Shown here in pieces: positions 7,350 through 14,734 of a DNA stretch of 64,000 bases. Positions within the stretch are counted from its first letter, which is position 1. Every line of letters begins with the position of its first letter. Source of the DNA: Anaerolineae bacterium (GTDB lineage Bacteria; Chloroflexota; Anaerolineae; Aggregatilineales; Phototrophicaceae); assembly GCA_017303635.1 (NCBI GenBank), contig JAFLCG010000002.1, positions 592,918 through 656,917 on the forward strand, written 5' to 3'. The position numbers and the translations under genes were made by a program. The notes below the pieces were generated by a model. That model was not told where the DNA came from. It saw nothing but the letters and a program-made list of their open reading frames with translations, and did not search any database.

Positions 7350-8384
7350 CTACTGCGGGGGCAGCAGCACTGCATCGATGACGTGGATGACACCATTGGC
7401 GGCATCAACGTCGGTGACGACAATCTGCGACTCGTTCAGGAAGAGCTGACCTTCTTCGTTCGCGGTCAGCACTACGCTTACACCCTCGAGGGCGGTCGGC
7501 AGTTCGACGCCATCACCCATGACGGCTTCCATGTTTTCCTCAACCACGGTCGCGACATCGGTTGAGTAGATCTTACCGACCATGACATGGTACTGGAGGA
7601 TGCTGGTCAGCAGGGCCTGGTCGGCCAGAACGGCACCCAGGGTTTCTTCACCCACAGCGGCGAAGGCGGCATCGGTCGGGGCAAAGACGGTGAGTTCAGC
7701 TTCCGGGTCGCTCAGCAGTTCCAGCACGGCGGGGTCAGCAGCGCTGACAGCGGCCAGCAGGGTGGCAAATTCAGGGGTCTCGGCACCGGCGCTCTCGACC
7801 ACGATTTCCGCAATCGTGCGGCTTTCCGGCAGGATGACCGCGTCGATGACGTGGATCACACCGTTAGAGGCTTCAATGTCGACCATTTCCAGGTTCAGGT
7901 TGGCACCGTTGACGGTGATACCCATGTCGCTTTCGGCGATGTCAATGAACTGGCCGTTGAGCGACTGCACGCTCACGCTGCCCATTGCGCCTTCTTCCAT
8001 CATGCCTTCCTTAGAGGCTTCCAGCAGGCCCACCACATCGGCAGACATAACCTTGCCAGAGACGACGTGGAAGGTCAGGATGCCGGTCAGAGCTTCGGTA
8101 TCAGCCAACACACCGGCGAAGGCCTCTTCACCCAGGGCTTCAGCGAGCGCGGCGAAGGCTGCGTCAGTCGGAGCAAAGACGGTCAGTTCAGCTTCCGGAT
8201 TGCTCAGGGCTTCCAGCACGGCGGGATCTGCAGCGCTGACAGCGGCCAGCAACGTGGCGAATTCAGGGGTTTCCGCCCCGGCAGAAGCAACAACGATGTC
8301 AGCGATGGTCTGATCCTGCGCGAAAGCAGGGGCGACCACCATCATCATAATGGCGAAGAAGGCCAATAAACCAAACTTACGCAT
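7350..8384 (-). CDS. Secreted protein with two fasciclin (FAS1) domains
   Basis: 344 residues from the ATG at 8384, chosen because GAGGAG lies about 9 bases upstream and a clean signal peptide follows (MRKFGLLAFFAIMMMVVAPAFA, cleavage after AFA). The mature protein is two FAS1 domains in tandem. Each has the first conserved block (ELTVFAPTDAAFAA) and the closing block (NGVIHVIDAV). The two are very similar, including TPEFATLLAAVSAADPAVLE in both, so they look like a recent internal duplication. FAS1 domains mediate cell-surface adhesion or polymer contacts. It is unlinked to an anchor domain here, so probably released or held by partners. Confidence 0.93.
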   Translation of the reverse strand: MRKFGLLAFFAIMMMVVAPAFAQDQTIADIVVASAGAETPEFATLLAAVSAADPAVLEALSNPEAELTVFAPTDAAFAALAEALGEEAFAGVLADTEALTGILTFHVVSGKVMSADVVGLLEASKEGMMEEGAMGSVSVQSLNGQFIDIAESDMGITVNGANLNLEMVDIEASNGVIHVIDAVILPESRTIAEIVVESAGAETPEFATLLAAVSAADPAVLELLSDPEAELTVFAPTDAAFAAVGEETLGAVLADQALLTSILQYHVMVGKIYSTDVATVVEENMEAVMGDGVELPTALEGVSVVLTANEEGQLFLNESQIVVTDVDAANGVIHVIDAVLLPPQ

Positions 8385-8669
8385 CAGTACATACTCCTCA
8401 AGTTCGATGTAATCCGGTTCCCACCTGCACACTGCAGGGTATGAAGCGAAGTATGGTTTCACTGGCTGAATGCCTTCCCAACGCGCTCTAAGCCCTTTAT
8501 GAAATTGTTAAGGCGCTATCCTCATGGATGATTCAGGTGACCTTCACCCTCTGCCAAGCCTGATGCAACCCACGGGAAGTTGATGAAATATTTGTAAATG
8601 CCTGCAACTTTTCTCGGATTTTCCAGACGTAACCGCTGAACCGGGGAATTCATCGAAAAATGGCAGGTT

Positions 8670-10556
8670 ATGGATATGAGCATCCGTCGTGCGGTCTACT
8701 TACAAATTGGCTTGATCGCTTTGCTGGTGGCTGTGGCCAATGGCATCACCCTGCATTCAATTGCTGATCTGGCATCCCACAATCAGTATCTGATCCAGCA
8801 AAGTGCGCCTGCCCTGGCTGCACTGGGGCAGGTCAAAGCTTACGGGCTGGGTTTATCCGAAGCGTCGCTGGCGGTCTTGAGCGCCACTCAATCACAGCCA
8901 CCTTCTCAACGCTTGATTGAGGGGGAGTTAGAAGAATTTGAGTCCCGGCAGGCGGATCTGTTCATTTGGCTGGAGCGCTATCTACAGGTTGCTGGCAGTG
9001 CAGTGAATGATGTTCCTGTCCATGCAACTGATTTACAGACTGCCATCGAACAGCTTCACCGTCTTGCGCTTCAGCAGGTCACCGATTCCCTTGTCAGCAC
9101 AGTAAGTTCAGAAGCGTTGGGGACTTTAAGAACTGTATTTGAAGAAGCCGAAGAAGCTTTCGAGCTACAGGTGAATGCTGCGATTAGGATTGAGGAACAA
9201 GCCTATATCACAGATACTTCCCGCATTGAGGAACAGGCCAACCGGGTTCAGGGTGTAAGTTGGGTTACGCTGCTAGTGATTCCGATTGTCGCGGTGGCTT
9301 TTGCCGTACGGTTGGCCCAGTCCATCATCCAGCCTATCCGTAAATTGACCCAAGCAGCAGAACGGATTGGTGACGGCGATATTCAAACGCACATCAGCCT
9401 GAAGGCCAACAATGAGTTTGGCTTGCTGGCGAGCAGCCTCAATAGCATGATTGATCGCCTGCGGCAGACGATGGTTTCCCGGGATTACTTCGAAGCCATT
9501 TTCCACAGCGTGCCCAACTCGCTCATCATTGTGCACCCGGATCATACGATTGAGCGTGCCAACCGCTTTACCCGTACTCTGCTCGGTTACCCATCTGAAG
9601 CCGCCTTGGTGGGCAAATCTTTCCTCGATGTATTATCTGAATCCCGCCTGAATGATATTGAACTTAACAGCACTCGCCGCTTCAACGAGATGCACTACCG
9701 CACCAGCGATGGTCAGATGATCCCGGTCAACCTGCGGAAGTCGGTCGCGATCAACCGGCATGGCGGCGAGGATGCCATCATTTATTCTGCGGTTGACATC
9801 ACTGAATTGAAGCGGCTGCAAGCCGAGGAGCGCGAAAAGGAAGCACTCACATTGGAATTGGCCCGCTCGCGCCAGTTGGAGGATTACAAGCGGCGCTTTG
9901 TAGCCATGCTTTCCCATGAGTTCCGGACACCGCTGTCGATCATCAACGCCTCGATCTATCTGGTCGAACGCCATATGGACAAGCTGACCCGAGAGATGCG
10001 AGCAGAGCATTTCACCCGTATCAACGACCAGATTCTGCGCCTGCGCGACATGATGGATGACATCACGACGGTCATGAAAGCGGAATATGAATTGATCCCC
10101 TTCCACCCGGAGCAGCTTGACATCGCCACCATCTGCCTGAAGCTCATCGCAGATCTCAAAGCCTCACTAGGTGAGAAGCATGTCTTCATCACAGAGATTG
10201 ACCCGCAGATAGAACCTCTGCTGGTCGATAAATCCCTCCTGACGCGCATCGTTACCAATCTGCTGACCAATGCAGTCAAATACTCACCGGCGGGCAGTCC
10301 CATTCACTTCAGCCTATGTCAACAGTCGGATGAAGTCGTGATGGTGGTGAAGGACGTCGGGATCGGGATTCCAAATGAAGATCAGCAGTTTGTGTTTCAG
10401 CCTTACTTTCGGGGTGCTAACGTGACCACCATCACGGGCACGGGTTTGGGTTTACGCATTGTGCAGGAAGCGGTGCGCCTGCATGGCGGGGAGATCACCT
10501 TCGAGTCTGTCCACAATCTGGGCACGACCTTCCGGGTTACCCTGCCGCGCAGCTAG
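8670..10556 (+). CDS. Membrane sensor histidine kinase with HAMP and PAS domains
   Basis: 628 residues. A first membrane segment (about residues 10-30) and a second (about 195-215, WVTLLVIPIVAVAFAVRLA) bracket a mostly helical extracytoplasmic sensor of about 165 residues of the four-helix type. Then come a HAMP domain (about 215-267, with the EFGLL motif), a PAS domain (about 270-390), HisKA with phospho-acceptor His416 (MLSHEFRTPLS), and HATPase_c with N-box LLTNAVKYS, G1 DVGIGIPN and G2 GTGLGLRIV. It is followed by a 9-bp hairpin and then an ABC exporter gene. The ligand is unknown. Confidence 0.92.
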   Translation: MDMSIRRAVYLQIGLIALLVAVANGITLHSIADLASHNQYLIQQSAPALAALGQVKAYGLGLSEASLAVLSATQSQPPSQRLIEGELEEFESRQADLFIWLERYLQVAGSAVNDVPVHATDLQTAIEQLHRLALQQVTDSLVSTVSSEALGTLRTVFEEAEEAFELQVNAAIRIEEQAYITDTSRIEEQANRVQGVSWVTLLVIPIVAVAFAVRLAQSIIQPIRKLTQAAERIGDGDIQTHISLKANNEFGLLASSLNSMIDRLRQTMVSRDYFEAIFHSVPNSLIIVHPDHTIERANRFTRTLLGYPSEAALVGKSFLDVLSESRLNDIELNSTRRFNEMHYRTSDGQMIPVNLRKSVAINRHGGEDAIIYSAVDITELKRLQAEEREKEALTLELARSRQLEDYKRRFVAMLSHEFRTPLSIINASIYLVERHMDKLTREMRAEHFTRINDQILRLRDMMDDITTVMKAEYELIPFHPEQLDIATICLKLIADLKASLGEKHVFITEIDPQIEPLLVDKSLLTRIVTNLLTNAVKYSPAGSPIHFSLCQQSDEVVMVVKDVGIGIPNEDQQFVFQPYFRGANVTTITGTGLGLRIVQEAVRLHGGEITFESVHNLGTTFRVTLPRS

Positions 10557-10587
10557 AATCAGCTTATTCCGGATCTGTTCCCTAGAC

Positions 10588-10607
10588 AGGCGGCATTCAT
10601 GCCGCCT
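10588..10607 (+). terminator. Hairpin after the histidine kinase
   Basis: AGGCGGCAT, loop TC, ATGCCGCCT: a 9-bp perfect stem 31 bases after the kinase stop. There is no U-tract behind it, so terminator activity is uncertain. Confidence 0.45.
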
Positions 10608-10622
10608 GCTGGTCTGCATCTA

Positions 10623-10628
10623 TATAAT
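10623..10628 (+). promoter_or_regulatory. Candidate -10 element (TATAAT) for the ABC exporter
   Basis: A perfect TATAAT 30 bases upstream of the ATG at 10659, after the hairpin that follows the kinase. No convincing -35 hexamer is seen at 16-18 bases spacing. Confidence 0.35.
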
Positions 10629-10658
10629 GTATAGGTTGATCAGTTTAAGGGAACGCTC

Positions 10659-12491
10659 ATGGCGACCGATGAAACATTACCACCGGAGGCGAAACATACC
10701 CCGCGCCAGGTTGCCAGTGCCGTCTGGCGGATGCTCCGGTTGGGCTTTGCACTCAGCCCTGTGGCCTTACCCGTGACGGCAGTCCTGTTGGCGCTCAACT
10801 CGATGCTGCCGTTTGCTACAAGCTTTCTGGACAGCCGTGTAATTGATGAGATCGTCCGGTTATTGGGTTTGTCACCGGAAAATCGCCTGCTAGAGACTCT
10901 GGTGCCACTGATTATTTTGGTCATTGGCGCTAACGTTCTTGAACGGCTGCTCTGGATTCTGATTGGCTATGCCGAGCAGACCAGTCACTATAATTTAACT
11001 CGTGCTCTGACCCTCCGATTCCTACATAAAGCCTCTGAACTGGACATGGCTCACTACGAGAGCCAGACCAGCAGCAACCTGATCCAAAAAGCCAAAGATA
11101 GTTACACCTGGAAGCCTGCCGCAGTCATCAATCGTACCGTCTATATGAGTGGTGATGTCATTCGCATCCTGACCAGTATGGCAATCATCCTCAGCTTTTC
11201 GCTTCCGGCTTTCCTGCTGGCGTTGGTGACAACCATTCCGGCACTGATTGCCCGTCTCAAGCTAGGAGAAGGCTCATGGTCCATTTGGGAAGCCAATGCG
11301 ACCGACCGGCGACGCTTCTGGCGGTCGGTGGATCTGCTGACTAATGAAGGCGCCCTTATGGAACTGCGGATTTTCCGCACGCGACTGTACCTGCTGGATA
11401 CCATTCGGGATATTTATGATCGCTTCACGGATAAAGAGCGCAAAGATGCCCTGCGCCGCACCCTGATTGAGTCGCTGGTTGGTAATCTCTCGACTATTGG
11501 CACAATGGCCTTCTGGGTGATCGCCATCATCGCTACCCTCAACGGACAGATCACCATCGGATTGTTAACGTTTTACACCGGGGCACTGGATCAATTCTCC
11601 AGTGCGCTCACCAACCTGTTCCGCAACCTGAGTGATTACTACGAAGACGGACTCTATCTGGTGGACATGTTCGACTACTACGATCTGCCCACGACGGTCA
11701 AGTCCGGCGCGCAAACCGTTGAAAACAACGGCAAACCACCCTTGATCACGTTCAGAAATGTGACATTCACCTACCCAAATGCTGTGCAACCGGTACTGAA
11801 AAACTTCAATCTGGTGATTGAGCCCGGCGCGCATATTGCGCTAGTGGGTGTCAACGGTGCGGGTAAATCAACCATCATCAAACTGCTGTGCCGTTTTTAT
11901 GATGTGACTGAAGGGCAAATCCTCATCAATGGGGTTGACCTGCGCCACCTCGACTCTGAAAGCTGGTACCAGCAGATTGGTGTGCTGTTTCAGGATTTCA
12001 TTCAGTATGGTCAATTCAGCGCCCGCACGAACATTGAACTTGGCGATATGGACGGAATGGGTGATGCCGATCAACTCGATCGGGCCATTTTCAAAGCTGA
12101 CGCCGAGGCATTTCTCAAAGCTTACTCACAGGGGATAGAAACGGTACTGGATAAGAGCTTTGAGGGGGGCGTGAATCCATCAGTGGGACAATGGCAGCGG
12201 ATCGCGCTGGCTCGCGCATTTTTCCGGGATGCGCCGGTGTTGGTATTGGATGAGCCAACTTCAGCGATTGATGCACTAGCCGAATACGAGATTTTTGAGC
12301 GGATCTACAACTTCAGCGCAGAAAAGACTCTGATCATCATCAGCCACCGCTTTTCGACCGTTCGCAATGCCGATACGATCTATGTGGTTGACGATGGGCA
12401 GATTATCGAATCTGGCTCACACGAGTCCCTGCTCCGATTGAATGGCCAGTATGCCAAAGCCTTTGAGGCGCAAGCGCAGGGATACCGCTGA
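10659..12491 (+). CDS. ABC exporter half-transporter (membrane domain fused to ATPase)
   Basis: 610 residues; AAGGGA lies 6 bases before the ATG. The N-terminal 340 residues form a type-1 exporter membrane domain with about six helices (for example PVALPVTAVLLALNSML and TMAFWVIAIIATLNG). The ATPase domain has Walker A GVNGAGKST (about residues 397-405), a signature region reading NPSVGQWQRIALARAF in place of LSGGQ, Walker B VLVLDEPTSAID, and the switch His in IIISHRF. It should work as a homodimer or with a partner encoded elsewhere. The substrate is unknown: lipids, peptides or drugs are all possible. The altered signature (SVGQ) keeps the Ser and Gln. Confidence 0.92.
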   Translation: MATDETLPPEAKHTPRQVASAVWRMLRLGFALSPVALPVTAVLLALNSMLPFATSFLDSRVIDEIVRLLGLSPENRLLETLVPLIILVIGANVLERLLWILIGYAEQTSHYNLTRALTLRFLHKASELDMAHYESQTSSNLIQKAKDSYTWKPAAVINRTVYMSGDVIRILTSMAIILSFSLPAFLLALVTTIPALIARLKLGEGSWSIWEANATDRRRFWRSVDLLTNEGALMELRIFRTRLYLLDTIRDIYDRFTDKERKDALRRTLIESLVGNLSTIGTMAFWVIAIIATLNGQITIGLLTFYTGALDQFSSALTNLFRNLSDYYEDGLYLVDMFDYYDLPTTVKSGAQTVENNGKPPLITFRNVTFTYPNAVQPVLKNFNLVIEPGAHIALVGVNGAGKSTIIKLLCRFYDVTEGQILINGVDLRHLDSESWYQQIGVLFQDFIQYGQFSARTNIELGDMDGMGDADQLDRAIFKADAEAFLKAYSQGIETVLDKSFEGGVNPSVGQWQRIALARAFFRDAPVLVLDEPTSAIDALAEYEIFERIYNFSAEKTLIIISHRFSTVRNADTIYVVDDGQIIESGSHESLLRLNGQYAKAFEAQAQGYR

Positions 12492-12497
12492 GCTCGC

Positions 12498-13322
12498 TCA
12501 AACCGACTGTATCGCTGCCAGCCGCATCAACGGCAGGAATTGTTCAGTGGAGGTGCCCTCGTCAACCAGCAGGCCACCACGCTCGGCATCTTCGTATGGA
12601 TAGAAGGTATGAATGCCGGAGTCGAAACTCTGCTGAATGTGCGCTTCAATCACAGCGGCAGCCTCTGGCGTGGTTAGGATGACGAATTGGTCATCAACGA
12701 AGCCGATGAAGTCATGCGAAGTGCCATAGGTACTGACGGCTGACTGTACCGTGCGAGCTGCATAGGCCAGGACTTCGTTGCCCGCCACGAAACCAAAGTG
12801 GTCAGCAAATAGCTGCCAACCGTCGATCATCAGGCGCAGTACAACCGGGGCCGGTTCATCATAATGACGGCGGTCAAATTCTTCCTGAATCCAGGCGCCG
12901 GTCGGTAACCCGGTACGCGGCTCGTGCAGATGATCGCGTGTCGCCCTGCGGATCGCTCCTTGGACGCGCAGGCGCAGCACATCCAGATCAAATGGCTTGG
13001 TGATGTAATCATCTGCGCCCAGTTCCAACCCCTTGACCTTTGCCGAGCGGTCATCCCGTTGGGTCAGGAAAATGATGGGAATATAGCGGGTGAGCGCCAT
13101 GCTCCGGATACGACGGCAAACTTCATAGCCATCAATATCCGGCATCATGACATCCAGCAGGATGATGCTGGGGAGATGCCGCCGCGCCAACTCTACCCCG
13201 GTCAGGCCACTCTCGGCGTGAATAATCTCATACTGCTGCGACTCGAAGTAGGTCAGCAGCATTTCGGAGACATCAGGATCATCCTCGATGAGCAGCAGGC
13301 GATGATGCTGGTTGGTTTCCAT
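12498..13322 (-). CDS. Response regulator with degenerate GGDEF-like output domain
   Basis: 274 residues from the ATG at 13322, supported by GAGG 7 bases upstream; the longer frame to 13439 would overlap gatC. A receiver domain (about residues 7-125) has the acidic pair EDD, phospho-acceptor Asp57 (LLDVMMPD) and the Lys in TKPFD. After a linker, residues about 145-270 follow the layout of a diguanylate cyclase: FGFVAGNEVL, as in the usual AGDEVL helix, then FIGFVDDQFVILT where GGDEF should be. With VDDQF in place of GGDEF the enzyme site is lost, so it is probably a sensor, effector-binding or protein-contact domain. It converges with the ABC exporter. Confidence 0.85.
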   Translation of the reverse strand: METNQHHRLLLIEDDPDVSEMLLTYFESQQYEIIHAESGLTGVELARRHLPSIILLDVMMPDIDGYEVCRRIRSMALTRYIPIIFLTQRDDRSAKVKGLELGADDYITKPFDLDVLRLRVQGAIRRATRDHLHEPRTGLPTGAWIQEEFDRRHYDEPAPVVLRLMIDGWQLFADHFGFVAGNEVLAYAARTVQSAVSTYGTSHDFIGFVDDQFVILTTPEAAAVIEAHIQQSFDSGIHTFYPYEDAERGGLLVDEGTSTEQFLPLMRLAAIQSV

Positions 13323-13341
13323 ACAAGTGCCTCGGTGGGGC

Positions 13342-13632
13342 TTATTCCCCCAGTACGGCGCTGACGCGGAATTGATTCTCGTAGGTGTCGCTGGCGTTGG
13401 CGAGGGCCTCCGCCGGGGTGATGGCTGGTTGGGCCACATCCGGGCGCAGCACGTTCTTCAGGGGAAGCACAGACGCGGTCGGCGGAATGTGCGAGGTGTC
13501 CAGCTTTTGAAGGGTCTCAAAATAATCCAGCACGTTGGAAAGCTGCCCGGCATAGAGCGCGACTTCTTCATCGGTGAGGTCCAGGCGGGCTAGCGCCGCA
13601 ATCTGCCGTACTTGTTCATGGGAGAGGGACAT
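13342..13632 (-). CDS. gatC: Glutamyl-tRNA(Gln)/aspartyl-tRNA(Asn) amidotransferase subunit C
   Basis: 96 residues from the ATG at 13632, the family's usual length. The sequence MSLSHEQVRQIAALARLDLTDEE and LDYFETLQKLDTSHIPPTASV are classic GatC. GatC is the small subunit of the GatCAB complex, which amidates mischarged Glu-tRNAGln or Asp-tRNAAsn; it braces GatA against GatB. No gatA or gatB is in this window, so the genes are split in this genome. The next gene downstream (20 bases) is the response regulator, possibly co-transcribed. Ribosome binding site is weak. Confidence 0.93.
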   Translation of the reverse strand: MSLSHEQVRQIAALARLDLTDEEVALYAGQLSNVLDYFETLQKLDTSHIPPTASVLPLKNVLRPDVAQPAITPAEALANASDTYENQFRVSAVLGE

Positions 13633-13867
13633 AGTTGCATTCCCGGACAAAATCCGTACAGTACAGGAGTACCAGTTCAGCGTATGATAGCACAGGATAC
13701 GGGCGGCTGGCACGCGCTTCAACCCGGATATAACAAGGCTGAGACGCCAAGCTCAATCCTTGTAGGCAGATTCGACCGTACAATGGAAATAGTGAGTAAG
13801 ATAGAGGTCAATCTCCCTGCGAGCCGGGTTGATCTGCGGCAGAGGGGTTGGCTGGAACAGGTCCGGG

Positions 13868-14635
13868 ATGTTGATTGAGGAACTTGTGGTTGATCCGTTA
13901 GTGGTGATGCAGGCACGGGCGGAGACGCTGGTGCAGCGCAAGGCTCGAACCCCTATTGAGGCGGTGCGGGCGCTGGCGAGTATGCAAAAGAAGCCACACC
14001 CTTTTCTGAATACCGTTACGGAAGATGACCCGCTGCTGCTGATTGGGCAGGTGCGCTACAGCCAGCGAACAGATGGGTACGATCCAGTTTCGACGGCGCT
14101 GCGTTTTGCGGCGGCAGGTGCGGATGCCATCGCGCTTTTCACCGATGACTCGCTCTACCCGGCGGATCTGGATGATCTGGTGATGCTTTCGCGTGCAGTA
14201 TCGATCCCAGTGATCGGTCAGAACTACTATGCGGATGAATACCAGATCGTAGAGGCTCGGGCGGCAGGGGCTTCTGCCCTGATGCTCTATGCCGGCCTGG
14301 TAGAAAGACCTGTACTGCGGACACTGGTCTCGGCTACGCAGCGCAATCGCATGACCGCGGTAGTGGATGTTCACGATGCGGATGAACTGGAGTACGCCCT
14401 CAGTCTTTCCCCGTATGTCATCAGTCTGAGCAGCGCTCGGCCTGGTCAGCCACCGGGAGATATCCGCCAGTTACGAGCGTTGCGCGAACGGATGCCGATG
14501 GGCACGCATGCTATCCTGAGCGACCCGTTATACACAGTCGATCAGATCGCAGCGGCGCAGGCGTTAGATGTGGAAGCCGTCATCCTGAACGAAGCACTGC
14601 TGGCGCTGCCGGGTGGGCTGGCGCGGGTGCGGTAG
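13868..14635 (+). CDS. TrpC-like TIM barrel lacking indole-3-glycerol-phosphate synthase catalytic residues
   Basis: 255 residues, overall length and order as in TrpC. The aligned landmarks are visible but altered: the strand usually reading AEIK reads GQVR (Glu and Lys both replaced), the KDF segment reads GQNYY (catalytic Lys lost) although DEYQIVEARAAGASALML follows as in TrpC, EVHD reads DVHD, INNR reads LSSARP, and SESG reads ILSDP. So the fold seems kept but the chemistry of indole-glycerol-phosphate formation cannot be as in TrpC. No trp genes are nearby. A divergent barrel with another role or a non-catalytic paralogue. Start chosen at 13868 because AGG is 6 bases upstream. Confidence 0.7.
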   Translation: MLIEELVVDPLVVMQARAETLVQRKARTPIEAVRALASMQKKPHPFLNTVTEDDPLLLIGQVRYSQRTDGYDPVSTALRFAAAGADAIALFTDDSLYPADLDDLVMLSRAVSIPVIGQNYYADEYQIVEARAAGASALMLYAGLVERPVLRTLVSATQRNRMTAVVDVHDADELEYALSLSPYVISLSSARPGQPPGDIRQLRALRERMPMGTHAILSDPLYTVDQIAAAQALDVEAVILNEALLALPGGLARVR

Positions 14636-14674
14636 TCCATCGCCCCGTATTTCCGCACTTCCTGGGTTCACTTC

Positions 14675-14705
14675 AAAAAAAGAGGGGAATCACCTGATTC
14701 CCCTC
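14675..14705 (-). terminator. Intrinsic terminator of the secreted-protein operon
   Basis: On the minus strand an 11-bp perfect stem (GAGGGGAATCA / TGATTCCCCTC, loop GG) is followed by seven Us. It lies 30 bases past the stop of the dockerin protein at 14735 and closes the minus-strand operon 22157-14735. Confidence 0.85.
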
Positions 14706-14734
14706 CTGCTCAGCAATCTGCTAAATCGCTTTGC

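Noticed and set aside
7582..8369. Plus-strand frames of 243 and 260 codons opposite the fasciclin gene
   Set aside because: The fasciclin gene has a signal peptide and two family domains; the antisense frames mirror its repeats.
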